Shown here piece after piece: positions 44,799 to 53,576 of a stretch of 64,000 nt of DNA (positions within the stretch are counted from its first letter, which is position 1; every line of letters begins with the position of its first letter). Both the position numbers and the translations under genes were made by a program. Where the stretch lies: assembly GCA_016284875.1 (NCBI GenBank), contig JAEEPS010000001.1, forward strand, positions 1 to 64,000, written 5' to 3'. Under the pieces are notes generated by a model. That model made no database searches, had not been told where the DNA came from, and saw nothing but the letters and a program-made list of their open reading frames with translations. Origin of the DNA: Salinivirgaceae bacterium (lineage in GTDB: Bacteria > Bacteroidota > Bacteroidia > Bacteroidales > SZUA-534).

Positions 44799-45692
44799 CT
44801 ACTCCTTCTCCGGTTCCACATGCAGAATCACCTGCGTGCGCTGGCCGTAGCGTTCGCGCAGTTTGCGTTCAACATCCACTGTGGAGGCATGCGACTCGCG
44901 GACCGTCATATTGCCCGGAACGCGCACATGCAACTCAATGGCAATACCCGAACCAATGCGGCGGGTTTTCAGATTGTGAACATCGCTGAAATGCTTATGA
45001 CTGAGCACAATAGACTCTATCTCCTCCTCTTGTTCTTTAGGCAGCGAGCGCTCGAGCATCTCACCAATGCCGGGTTTCACAAGGTCGTAGGCCACTTTGG
45101 CAATCAGCAAGCTGACAATGATGGCGGCAATGGGGTCGAGCACCGCCCATTTCTGCCCGAGAAAATAGGCGCCGCCAATGCCCAACAGCGTTCCGATTGA
45201 CGAGAGTGCATCAGAGCGGTGGTGCCAGGCGTTGGCCACAACCACCTGCGAATCAACCCGTTCGCCAACCCTGCGGGTATATCGGAAAAGAATTTCTTTG
45301 ACAAGAATTGAAACGGCAGCGGCCACAAGCGCAATGGCCTCAGGCTGCTCAATGGTCTGCCCGTTGGCAACAGCCACAACCAGATTGATGCTTTTCCAGA
45401 AGATGCCGGCCGCCACAGCAAACAGCGCCAGCCCGATGATGATGGTGGCCAGAGTCTCAAACTTGCCGTGCCCGTAGTCGTGGTCTTCGTCTTTCGGCAT
45501 GGCCGACACGCGAACAAAAATCATCACCACAAGGTCGGTGGCGAAATCGGAAATGGAATGAACACCGTCGGCAATCATGGCGCCGCTTCTGCCCACTATT
45601 CCGGCTGCCAGTTTTCCTGCCGACAAAAGCACATTGGCAAAAAAACCAACCCATGTTGCACGGTATATCTGTTGCTCGCGATCCACTATCAT
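44799..45692 (-). CDS. Cation diffusion facilitator (CDF) metal transporter
   Basis: 297 residues from ATG at 45692 (MIVDREQQIYRATWVG). Divalent metal (Zn, Fe, Mn or Cd) efflux by proton antiport. Six membrane helices: AGIVGRSGAMIADGVHSISD carries the TM2 metal site region (D...HSISD), the DHDYGHGKFE block is the family hallmark loop, and NAWHHRSDALSS in TM5 gives the HxxxD metal site. The C-terminal cytoplasmic domain has LHVRVPGNMTVRESHASTVD. The longer start at 45743 is rejected since a TATATTTG box at 45707-45714 lies within it. Confidence 0.92.
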   Translation of the reverse strand: MIVDREQQIYRATWVGFFANVLLSAGKLAAGIVGRSGAMIADGVHSISDFATDLVVMIFVRVSAMPKDEDHDYGHGKFETLATIIIGLALFAVAAGIFWKSINLVVAVANGQTIEQPEAIALVAAAVSILVKEILFRYTRRVGERVDSQVVVANAWHHRSDALSSIGTLLGIGGAYFLGQKWAVLDPIAAIIVSLLIAKVAYDLVKPGIGEMLERSLPKEQEEEIESIVLSHKHFSDVHNLKTRRIGSGIAIELHVRVPGNMTVRESHASTVDVERKLRERYGQRTQVILHVEPEKE

Positions 45693-45706
45693 AAGATTTG
45701 AATACA

Positions 45707-45714
45707 CAAATATA
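45707..45714 (-). promoter_or_regulatory. Putative -7 box of the CDF gene
   Basis: TATATTTG on the minus strand, 15 bases before the start at 45692. It faces the divergent box at 45772-45779. Confidence 0.5.
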
Positions 45715-45771
45715 GGCAGACTTTGTTTTGTGCCGACAATCATTTTTTGGAAAGTATTGCTCCGTCTTTAA

Positions 45772-45779
45772 TATTTTTG
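45772..45779 (+). promoter_or_regulatory. Putative promoter of the BASS transporter gene
   Basis: TATTTTTG (-7) with TTTG at 45746-45749, spacing 22, and 21 bases before the start at 45801. Confidence 0.55.
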
Positions 45780-45800
45780 CGGCCTGATTTGAGGCAAGAG

Positions 45801-46748
45801 ATGAGCCGTATTAAAGGATTTATCAAAGATTGGGCACTGCCCATTGTGATGGCCGCGGGTGTGGCAGCCTACTTCCTGTTTTCGGCAGCAGGGTTCAGCG
45901 CCGGGGTGCGTCAGATGGCTGCCAATTGGGTTGCCGTGGTTCAGCCGACCCTTTTGTTTGCCATGCTCTACATCTCTTTCTGCAAAATCGACCCGGCTGA
46001 AGTCCGTCCTCGCCGATGGCATTTGTGGCTTGCCATTATTCAAGCCGTTTCGTTCTCGGTGTTGGCTGTGGTTGCACGCCTGCTCCCCGACACTGAGGCC
46101 CGGATAATTGCTGAATGCGCAATGGTTTGTATGATATGCCCCACAGCCACAGCAGCCGTTGTGGTGACTGACAAACTCGGCGGCAACACTCTGACGCTGG
46201 TAGGCTACACCATTGTCAGCAATGTGGTTGCGGCAGTGATGATTCCGGCTGTCGTGCCGTTAGTCAACCCAGGCATCGGCATGAATTTCGGGCATTCGTT
46301 TTTCATCATCATAAAGCAGGTTTTTCCTCTGCTGGTCTTTCCGTTTATCCTAGCTTGGGCCACACGGCTTTTTCTTCCGCGCCTGAGGCAGTTGATTGTT
46401 GCTGTCAAAGATTTGGCCTTCTACCTCTGGATGGTGGCTCTTGCTCTTGCCATGGCAGTCACAACACGTGCCCTGGTGCACTGCCGCATATCGGCCTTTG
46501 GTTTCGCATCAATGCTTCTGATAACACTTGCCAGTTGCATCCTTCAATTCGTGCTTGGCAAACGCATCGGTGGTCATTACGCCGACCGCATCAGCGGTGG
46601 ACAGGCCATGGGGCAGAAAAACACAGTTTTTATTATCTGGGTAGCCTACACCTTCATGAATCCGGTTGTGGCCGTGGCCGGAGGGCTGTACAGCATCTGG
46701 CACAACACAGTTAATTCCTACCAACTCTATAGGAAGAGACATAAATAG
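45801..46748 (+). CDS. Bile acid:sodium symporter (BASS) family-like membrane protein
   Basis: 315 residues from ATG at 45801 (MSRIKGFIKDWALPIVMAAG), chosen because the -7 box lies just before it. About nine or ten hydrophobic helices with the BASS/SBF fold layout: an early Phe/Tyr-rich helix (LLFAMLYISFCKIDP), the crossover-like segment CMICPTATAAVVVTDKLGGN with Pro/Thr residues at the expected substrate/Na site, and late NTVFIIWVAYTFMNPVVAVA. Family members move bile acids, organic anions or pantoate with Na+. The substrate is not predictable. Terminator at 46820-46853. Confidence 0.75.
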   Translation: MSRIKGFIKDWALPIVMAAGVAAYFLFSAAGFSAGVRQMAANWVAVVQPTLLFAMLYISFCKIDPAEVRPRRWHLWLAIIQAVSFSVLAVVARLLPDTEARIIAECAMVCMICPTATAAVVVTDKLGGNTLTLVGYTIVSNVVAAVMIPAVVPLVNPGIGMNFGHSFFIIIKQVFPLLVFPFILAWATRLFLPRLRQLIVAVKDLAFYLWMVALALAMAVTTRALVHCRISAFGFASMLLITLASCILQFVLGKRIGGHYADRISGGQAMGQKNTVFIIWVAYTFMNPVVAVAGGLYSIWHNTVNSYQLYRKRHK

Positions 46749-46819
46749 ATGGCAAAGTTATGGCTTCTGTTAGCCATTTGCCATAATTCCAATTTTTCAA
46801 AAAAAATCAGAATTTTCAT

Positions 46820-46853
46820 GGGGTATGCACGGTTCACGCACACCCGTGTTTTT
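46820..46853 (+). terminator. Terminator of the BASS transporter gene
   Basis: Stem GGGT.TGC/GCA.ACCC with one mismatch and a 9-base loop, then GTGTTTTTT. Confidence 0.75.
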
Positions 46854-46854
46854 T

Positions 46855-47037
46855 ATTTGCGAGAATAAAAAAGAGAAAAAACAGCGTATGAAAACATACA
46901 AAACGTGTTTAACTATTTAAAAATCAGTAATTATGAACAGAATGTCTAGATTCACTCCAACCGACAATGTCGGAGTGGCTCACAATGCCAACAGCGAGCA
47001 ACCAGTAAATCAGCAAATAAGGATTTGCGAGAATAAA
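46855..47037. repeat. 15-bp direct repeats flanking a 153-bp segment
   Basis: ATTTGCGAGAATAAA occurs at 46855-46869 and again at 47023-47037, in the same orientation, in the 410-bp gap before the WYL gene. The segment between contains a GTATG/CATAC inverted repeat and the start of a 44-codon open frame. It may be an insertion or duplication scar. No transposase is present. Confidence 0.55.
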
Positions 47038-47067
47038 TTTTATATTTGCATTAAACAAACGGGATAA
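46933..47067 (+). other. 44-codon open frame, doubtful gene
   Basis: It begins ATGAACAGAATGTCTAGA and encodes MNRMSRFTPTDNVGVAHNAN..., ending in QTG. An internal CCGAC/GTCGG hairpin sits near codon 12. The second half of the frame runs through the direct repeat at 47023-47037 and the putative -7 box at 47041-47048, so it may be a truncated remnant or a chance frame. No family recognised. Confidence 0.25.
47041..47048 (+). promoter_or_regulatory. Putative -7 box of the WYL regulator
   Basis: TATATTTG, a full TAnnTTTG match, implying a leader of about 100 bases before 47159. No -33 box at correct spacing. Confidence 0.4.
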
Positions 47068-47158
47068 GAATGATAGTTTACATGCAAGTTCAGGCGACTC
47101 AATTTGCCATTTCTTCTCCTTTTAAACTATCAGAACTTATAACTTAAAACTCAAAACG

Positions 47159-48052
47159 ATGGCACTAAATCAGTACGCAAAATACTTCTGGCTTATCAGA
47201 ACAATCTACGAGGCAAAACGCATAACCCTCAATGAGATACAGCAACGCTATTTCGAACGATTCCAGGACAATCTGCCACGCCGCACCTTCTGCGATTGGA
47301 AGAAAGCCGTTGAAGAGATGCTCGACATCAACATTGAATGCGCCACCAAAGGCGGCTACACCTATTACCTTGATAATGACATGGATGAGTTCCACCGCTG
47401 GCTGCTCGACGCAATGTCGGTGAACGAGACTTTGCTCGACAACAAAACCCTCAGCGACCGCATTCTGCTGGAGGACATTCCATCGAGCCAGACTTTTCTC
47501 TCAACAATTCTGCGGGCAATGAAAGAAGGCCAAATAATTCAAGTCACGCATAAGGGATACGACAAAGAGGAAGAGACTGTTTTCGATTTTGCGCCGTACT
47601 GCGTGAAATTGTTCAAGCAGCGGTGGTACACGGTGGGCTACAACTACAGCAAGGCAAAAGACGACTATCCTATCCGCATCTACGCGCTCGACCGCATCAT
47701 CAGCATCAACCCAACTGGGAAAACCTTCACCTATCCCAAAAATTTCAATCCTGATGTTTATTTCCGTGGCTGCATAGGTGTGATTCGCTCTTTCGATACT
47801 GATATTGAAGAAGTGCGGCTGAAAGTCAAAGCCAGCCAGGCCAACTACCTGCGCTCGCTGCCCATTCATTCATCGCAGAAGGAGGTTGAACGCAACGACA
47901 AATACAGCATCTTCACCCTAAAAGTCCGCCCAACTTTCGACTTTATTCAGGAACTGCTCCGCAACGGCGACACTCTTGAGGTGATGGCCCCCGATTGGCT
48001 CCGCAAAAAACTAGCCGAAAAAGGCCAAACAATATGGCAAAGAAACAAATAA
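47159..48052 (+). CDS. WYL-domain transcriptional regulator
   Basis: 297 residues. N-terminal helix-turn-helix (LNEIQQRYFERFQDNLPRRT, with a CDWKKAVEEML helix), a central WYL domain (about 115-210: ILRAMKEGQIIQVTHKGYDK, FAPYCVKLFKQRWYTVGYN, RIYALDRI) and a C-terminal WCX-like extension (VRLKVKASQANYLRSLPIHS, FTLKVRPTFDFIQELLRNGD). The W-Y motif appears as RWYTVGY. WYL domains bind nucleic acid or nucleotide ligands and control transcription, including DNA-damage and defence genes, but no defence gene is seen nearby. It is a stand-alone gene; its target is unknown. Confidence 0.88.
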   Translation: MALNQYAKYFWLIRTIYEAKRITLNEIQQRYFERFQDNLPRRTFCDWKKAVEEMLDINIECATKGGYTYYLDNDMDEFHRWLLDAMSVNETLLDNKTLSDRILLEDIPSSQTFLSTILRAMKEGQIIQVTHKGYDKEEETVFDFAPYCVKLFKQRWYTVGYNYSKAKDDYPIRIYALDRIISINPTGKTFTYPKNFNPDVYFRGCIGVIRSFDTDIEEVRLKVKASQANYLRSLPIHSSQKEVERNDKYSIFTLKVRPTFDFIQELLRNGDTLEVMAPDWLRKKLAEKGQTIWQRNK

Positions 48053-48271
48053 AAGGCTGAAGGATTTGAAGCATGGAATGCCGATAATTTTTCGGAATGA
48101 TGCCGGCAAAAAAAGTGTAATGTTTATCTGTGAACAGATAGGCTGATAGCCATTTTTATCCGACTTCTGAAGCAAAAAAACTGTCATCACAATCCAACAA
48201 AACTTATCAAAACCCATACCTGTCTATCTCTTTACACCTATATTTAGAAACTCAAAATAATACCTACTGCG

Positions 48272-51200
48272 ATGTTCTTAATCTTTGATACTGAGACTAC
48301 AGGGCTGCCTGCCAACTATAAGGCGCCACTCACCGATTTCGAAAACTGGCCGAGGCTTGTTCAACTTGCCTGGCAATGCCATGATGTGAATGGAAAGTTC
48401 CTTTTCGCAAAAAACTACGTGGTGAAACCCGTCGGATTCCGCATACCGATTAATGCCGAGATGGTTCACCATATTTCCACCGAAAAGGCGCTCGAAATCG
48501 GCCAGGACCTTGATTTTGTGCTGCGCGAGTTTGCCGCTGATGTTGAGAAAGCAACGGTGATTATTGGCCATAATATCGATTTCGACCTTAGCATTGTTGG
48601 GAGCGAATTTCTGCGCAACGGGATGGAGAACGTGTTGGATAAAACACGTAAACTCTGCACCAAAGTGAGTTCGACCAGTTTTTGCGGGATTATAAAAAAC
48701 GGCAAGGCTAAATGGCCGAATCTGACGGAGTTACATCAAAAATTGTTCGGTACGCCGTTTGAGGATGCACACAATGCTGCTGGCGATGTGGTGGCCACCA
48801 CTCGCTGTTTTCTTGAGTTGGTGCGCATTGGTGTGATAAGTGCCTCACAACTTGGTATTTCTGATGATGAACTTCAGGTATTTAAAGAACTCAATACAAC
48901 GCCTTTTGAGCCTGAGAAAGTTGAGTTTGAGTCGTTCGATGCACCCACGCCCGAGCCTGTTCAGGCACAACCCGAACCCGCTCCGCAACCTGTGGCCGAG
49001 AAACCCTTCTCAGAATCACAACCCGCTGATGATAAAGGCGATACGTTCACTCATTTGCACGTCCACTCCCACTACTCCATTTTGGACGGAATGTCGAAAG
49101 TGCCCGACCTCATAAACAAGTGTATGGCCAACAATATGCACGCCATGGCGCTGACCGACCATGGTAACATGTTTGGAATCAAGGATTTGGTTGACACGGC
49201 GAACAAGGTTAACGGCGCACCAAAAAAGAAGGTTAAGGAATGTCAGGAAGAGATTGATAAAGAGACTGATGAGGCAAAAAAAGCCGAACTTGAGGCGAAA
49301 CTTGTCGATTTGAAGGCCAAAGCGGAAACATTTATTCCTTTCAAGCCGATTATCGGCATCGAGGCCTACTGCGCCCATGAGTCGCGCACCATAAAGGACA
49401 CTCGCGGCTGGCACCTTATCTTGCTGGCTAAGAACAAGACAGGCTACAAAAACCTCTGCAAACTAAGTTCAAAAGCATTCACCGAGGGCTATTACTACAA
49501 TGCCCGCATCGACCACGAACTGCTTGAGCAGTACCACGAAGGCATCATCTGCTGCTCGGCCTGCCTGGGCGGCGAGGTGCCGCAAAAAATCATGAACGGC
49601 GATTTTGAAGGTGCTGAGCAGTCGGTGCTGTGGTTCAAGAATCTGTTTGGCGACGACTATTATCTTGAAATGCAGCGCCACCAGACCGACAAACCCAATG
49701 CCGACCAATCGACGTTTGCCCGCCAGCAGGAGGTGAACAAGGTGCTGATTGATTTGGCCCGTAAGCACAACATCAAACTGGTAGCCACCAACGACGTTCA
49801 TTTTGTTGAGGAGGAGCACGGCGAGGCGCACGACCGACTCATCTGCCTCAGCACAGGCAAGGACTTCAACGACCCCGACCGCATGCACTACACCAAGCAG
49901 GAGTGGCTGAAAACGCCTGAGCAGATGGCCGCCATCTTTGCTGATATTCCTGAAGTGCTGGCCAACACACAAGAAATTGCTAACAAGGTCGAGGTCTACA
50001 GCATTGATTCTGACCCAATTATGCCTAAATTCCCGATTCCCGAGGATTTCGGAACAGAGGAGGAATACCGCAAGCGCATCACCGAGAAAGAACTTTTCGA
50101 TGAGTTCACACAGAATGAGAAGCACGAAGTGGTGTTGAGTCAGGAGGATGCCGAGAAAAAAATCAAGAAATTAGGAGGTTACGACAAGTTATATAGAATA
50201 AAACTTGAAGCCGATTACCTTGCAAAACTCACATGGGAAGGTGCTGAAAAACGCTATGGCGACAAACTGACTGATGAGCAAAAGGAGCGCATCACTTTTG
50301 AATTGCACATTATGAAGACGATGGGTTTCCCTGGCTACTTCCTCATTGTGCAAGACTATATCCGTGCCGCCCGCGAGGAGTTGGGCGTGAGCGTCGGCCC
50401 AGGCCGTGGTTCGGCGGCTGGCTCGGTGGTGGCCTACTGCCTGCGCATCACCGACCTCGACCCTCTCAAGTTCGATTTGCTGTTCGAGCGTTTCCTCAAC
50501 CCCGACCGTATCTCGCTGCCTGATATCGATGTGGACTTCGACGACGAGGGCCGCGGCAAGGTATTAGAATGGGTTACGCAGAAATACGGAGCCGAAAAGG
50601 TGGCTCACATCATCACCTACGGAACCATGGCCACCAAATCGTCGCTGGCCGATGTATGCCGTGTGCAAGGTATTTCGGTTGCGGCCTCAAACAAAATCAA
50701 GAAATTCGTTCCCGAACGCGATTTTGAGGAAATTCAAGTGAAGAATGTCGAAGGCTCGCTGCCGAAGAAAATGCCGAAAGTGAACCTGAAAAACTGCTAC
50801 AAGTATATTCCTGAACTTAAGCAAATTCTGAACGGCAACACCATTGGCGACAGCGATGTGGATTCCTACATTGAGACTCTGCCATCGGTTCTCACCTATG
50901 CCGAAGAACTTGAGGACACCAACCGCCAGATTGGCATCCACGCCTGTGGTGTCATTATTGGTGCCGACGACCTTACAAACTTTGCGCCCGTCTGCACGGT
51001 TAAAGACCGAAAGAGCGGACAAGATGTTGTTGTAACACAATACGATGGACACGTTGTTGAAAGTGTTGGTTTAATCAAGATGGACTTTTTGGGATTGAGC
51101 ACTCTGTCGCTCATCAAAGAGGCCATTGCCAATGTGAAGAAGACGCACGGCATCGACATCGATATTGACCACATTCCAGACAATGACAAACTGACCTACA

Positions 51201-53005
51201 AACTCTACAGCGAAGGCCGCACCATTGGAACGTTCCAATTTGAAAGTCCTGGTATGCAGAAATATCTGCGCGAGTTGCAGCCAACGCAACTCTCCGACCT
51301 GATTGCCATGAACGCCCTCTACCGCCCAGGCCCGATGGACTACATTCCGCAGTTCATCCGCCGCAAGCAGGGAAAGGAACCTATCACTTACGATATCCAG
51401 GACATGGAGGAGTATCTGAAAGATACATACGGAGTTACCGTTTATCAAGAACAGGTGATGCTACTAAGTCGGAAACTGGCCAATTTTACCCGCGGCGAGG
51501 CCGACACCCTGCGTAAGGCCATGGGTAAGAAGATTGCCGCAATGCTGGCCATGCTGAAACCGAAGTTCATCGAGGGCGGAAAAAAGAACGGCCACGACGA
51601 GAAAGTTCTGCTAAAGATTTGGGCCGACTGGGAGAAATTCGCATCGTACGCCTTCAACAAGTCGCACGCCGCCTGCTACGCCTGGGTGGCCTATCAAACT
51701 GGCTACCTGAAGGCTCACTATCCAGCAGAGTACATGGCTGCCAACCTCACGCAAAGCCGCGACAACATCAAAGATGTGCAGAAGTTCATGGAGGAGTGCA
51801 AAGCGATGAAAATTCCCGTGAAAGGCCCCGACGTCAACGAGTCGGAACTGAACTTTACGGTGAACAAGAAAGGCGAAATCCGCTTCGGACTTGGCGGCAT
51901 TAAAGGCGTTGGCGAGGCTGCGGTTGAAGCCCTTGTCAGAGAGCGGCAGAAAAACGGCAAATTCAAAGATATTTTCGACTTTGTGGAGCGTATCAGCCTA
52001 ACGACTTGCAATGCTAAAACCATTCAAAGTCTGGCTATTGCGGGCTCGTTCGACTCTTTTGGCGTCAAACGCGAATTGTTCTTGGGCGAATCGTCGGACA
52101 AAGACCGATTCCTCGATGAGTTGCTTCGCTATGGCAATGCCTATCAGTCTGACAAGCAGAACAATACCAACACTCTGTTCGGCACAATGAGCGAAACCAT
52201 CGCCATTCCGCATCCGCATATTCCTGACGTGCCTGAACTTCCGCTGCTCGAGAAACTCAACATGGAGAAGGATGTTGTGGGCATCTACCTGTCGGCGCAC
52301 CCGCTCGACCCGTTCAAGTTCGACCTGGAGAATTTCTGCACCGTCTCGCCCAATGACCTCGAAAAACTTGGACCATACGAGAACCGCGACGTGTCGTTTG
52401 GCGGCCTTGTGACCGATGTTTACGACGGGCTCACCAAAAAAGGACGTCCGTTTATGTCATTCACCATCGAGGACTACAACGGCGGACTTAAAGTGATGCT
52501 TTTCGACAAGGATTATGAGGCTTACAGCAAACTCATCAAGAAGAACAGTTCGCTGTATATTAAGGCTCATGTTGAGGAACGCCGCTTCCCCGACAAGGAT
52601 GGCAACCGTCCGCTCGAACTGCACATTACCACTATCAAACTGCTGAGCAACATCCGCGACGAGTTCATCAAAAAAATCACCATCAACGTTAATCTGCAGG
52701 ATTTGAACAAGGTGAATATCGACCTGATAAAGAATGCTTTAACAGCGAAGGGTGATGTGGCACTCTACTTCACGCTGGTCGATGCGGAAACCAAACTGAC
52801 GCTCAATCTGCTGTCGCACAAAATGTCGGTGAAAATCTCTGACGAACTTGTTGAGTTTCTTGCAAATAACAGCGAAATAGTATCCTTCACTCTGAACAAT
52901 GGCCAGAAACCGCGCAAGAGAATCGAGGAGCAGCCGTCGATGGATAATGAAAACTTAGACGATGGTGAAATCCCCAACAGCGATATGCCTGATGACAACG
53001 ATTGA
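48272..53005 (+). CDS. dnaE: DNA polymerase III alpha with fused N-terminal DnaQ exonuclease
   Basis: Replicative polymerase of 1577 residues. Residues 1-190 are a DnaQ-type 3'-5' exonuclease with its acidic residues (FDTETTGLPA, IIGHNIDFDLS, DAHNAAGDVVATTRC). A Pro/Glu-rich linker (about 220-255) leads to the PHP domain (HLHVHSHYSILDGM, ALTDHGNMFG; about 258-430, with a charged Lys/Glu insertion). The C-family polymerase follows: GPGRGSAAGSVVAYC, the catalytic Asp pair in LPDIDVDFDDEG (about 749), FNKSHAACYAWVAYQTGYL, a helix-hairpin-helix (GGIKGVGEAAVEAL, about 1207), and an OB fold (VSFGGLVTDVYDGLTKKGRP). In E. coli epsilon is a separate subunit; here proofreading is fused. Acidic C-terminal tail. 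Ends in a terminator. Confidence 0.95.
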   Translation: MFLIFDTETTGLPANYKAPLTDFENWPRLVQLAWQCHDVNGKFLFAKNYVVKPVGFRIPINAEMVHHISTEKALEIGQDLDFVLREFAADVEKATVIIGHNIDFDLSIVGSEFLRNGMENVLDKTRKLCTKVSSTSFCGIIKNGKAKWPNLTELHQKLFGTPFEDAHNAAGDVVATTRCFLELVRIGVISASQLGISDDELQVFKELNTTPFEPEKVEFESFDAPTPEPVQAQPEPAPQPVAEKPFSESQPADDKGDTFTHLHVHSHYSILDGMSKVPDLINKCMANNMHAMALTDHGNMFGIKDLVDTANKVNGAPKKKVKECQEEIDKETDEAKKAELEAKLVDLKAKAETFIPFKPIIGIEAYCAHESRTIKDTRGWHLILLAKNKTGYKNLCKLSSKAFTEGYYYNARIDHELLEQYHEGIICCSACLGGEVPQKIMNGDFEGAEQSVLWFKNLFGDDYYLEMQRHQTDKPNADQSTFARQQEVNKVLIDLARKHNIKLVATNDVHFVEEEHGEAHDRLICLSTGKDFNDPDRMHYTKQEWLKTPEQMAAIFADIPEVLANTQEIANKVEVYSIDSDPIMPKFPIPEDFGTEEEYRKRITEKELFDEFTQNEKHEVVLSQEDAEKKIKKLGGYDKLYRIKLEADYLAKLTWEGAEKRYGDKLTDEQKERITFELHIMKTMGFPGYFLIVQDYIRAAREELGVSVGPGRGSAAGSVVAYCLRITDLDPLKFDLLFERFLNPDRISLPDIDVDFDDEGRGKVLEWVTQKYGAEKVAHIITYGTMATKSSLADVCRVQGISVAASNKIKKFVPERDFEEIQVKNVEGSLPKKMPKVNLKNCYKYIPELKQILNGNTIGDSDVDSYIETLPSVLTYAEELEDTNRQIGIHACGVIIGADDLTNFAPVCTVKDRKSGQDVVVTQYDGHVVESVGLIKMDFLGLSTLSLIKEAIANVKKTHGIDIDIDHIPDNDKLTYKLYSEGRTIGTFQFESPGMQKYLRELQPTQLSDLIAMNALYRPGPMDYIPQFIRRKQGKEPITYDIQDMEEYLKDTYGVTVYQEQVMLLSRKLANFTRGEADTLRKAMGKKIAAMLAMLKPKFIEGGKKNGHDEKVLLKIWADWEKFASYAFNKSHAACYAWVAYQTGYLKAHYPAEYMAANLTQSRDNIKDVQKFMEECKAMKIPVKGPDVNESELNFTVNKKGEIRFGLGGIKGVGEAAVEALVRERQKNGKFKDIFDFVERISLTTCNAKTIQSLAIAGSFDSFGVKRELFLGESSDKDRFLDELLRYGNAYQSDKQNNTNTLFGTMSETIAIPHPHIPDVPELPLLEKLNMEKDVVGIYLSAHPLDPFKFDLENFCTVSPNDLEKLGPYENRDVSFGGLVTDVYDGLTKKGRPFMSFTIEDYNGGLKVMLFDKDYEAYSKLIKKNSSLYIKAHVEERRFPDKDGNRPLELHITTIKLLSNIRDEFIKKITINVNLQDLNKVNIDLIKNALTAKGDVALYFTLVDAETKLTLNLLSHKMSVKISDELVEFLANNSEIVSFTLNNGQKPRKRIEEQPSMDNENLDDGEIPNSDMPDDND

Positions 53006-53015
53006 AACAATTGTC

Positions 53016-53046
53016 AAAGCCCTCCGCACCAACGGGGGGCTTTTTA
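53016..53046 (+). terminator. Rho-independent terminator of dnaE
   Basis: Stem AAAGCCC.CCG/CGG.GGGCTTT with a one-base mismatch (T/G), short loop, then TTTTTATTTG. Confidence 0.85.
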
Positions 53047-53168
53047 TTTGCGTTTGTCTAAATCAGTTTTGCATTTTTGGCAACGTTGGCTATCTTGCGC
53101 TGCCTTTGGGGAAGTCTTCCGACAGAGTGTGCGGAAGTCGGCAAAACAGGTGAAACATTATTAAAGAG

Positions 53169-53459
53169 ATGGAAAACAAAGAGTTGCAAAACGAAAGCGA
53201 GGAAAAGCAAATCAATTCGCAAAATCCTAAACTTCAGATTGTTAGAAGTAAAAATCAAATCGACTTTTTCATGAACAACTACGCCGTTTACAAGAAAAGC
53301 GGCTCAATTGTTATGGAAGTGGTTTTCAACACACCCGCTGGCGTGGAGTCGCACTATTACGAACTCACCAAAGAGGAATTTGAGCAGGACGAGTTCCGCG
53401 CCCTGGCCAACGCCATCCGCAAGGACCCGCAGCAATACAGCAGCCGCGAACTTGTATAA
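53169..53459 (+). CDS. Small conserved-looking protein, function unknown
   Basis: 96 residues, hydrophilic, no signal peptide. The N-terminal third is Gln/Asn/Glu-rich and probably disordered; the rest has a compact pattern, IDFFMNNYAVYKKSGSIVME, then SHYYELTKEEFEQDEFRALA and a short helix. I do not recognise the family. It lies between dnaE and a RluA-type gene on the same strand, but separated from dnaE by a terminator. Start ATG at 53169. Confidence 0.6.
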   Translation: MENKELQNESEEKQINSQNPKLQIVRSKNQIDFFMNNYAVYKKSGSIVMEVVFNTPAGVESHYYELTKEEFEQDEFRALANAIRKDPQQYSSRELV

Positions 53460-53576
53460 TTATCTGGTTGCTGCCGATGGTAGTTATCGGCTTCAATCTT
53501 TGCTTGAAATAACAAGTGTCAATATGCTTATTGGCAGTTTGTTATAATTGTAGGTATTTAACAAAATCCTTTCCCC

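Noticed and set aside
47159..48052. WYL gene as marker of a defence island
   Set aside because: Neighbours are a transporter and the replicative polymerase; no defence genes are seen.
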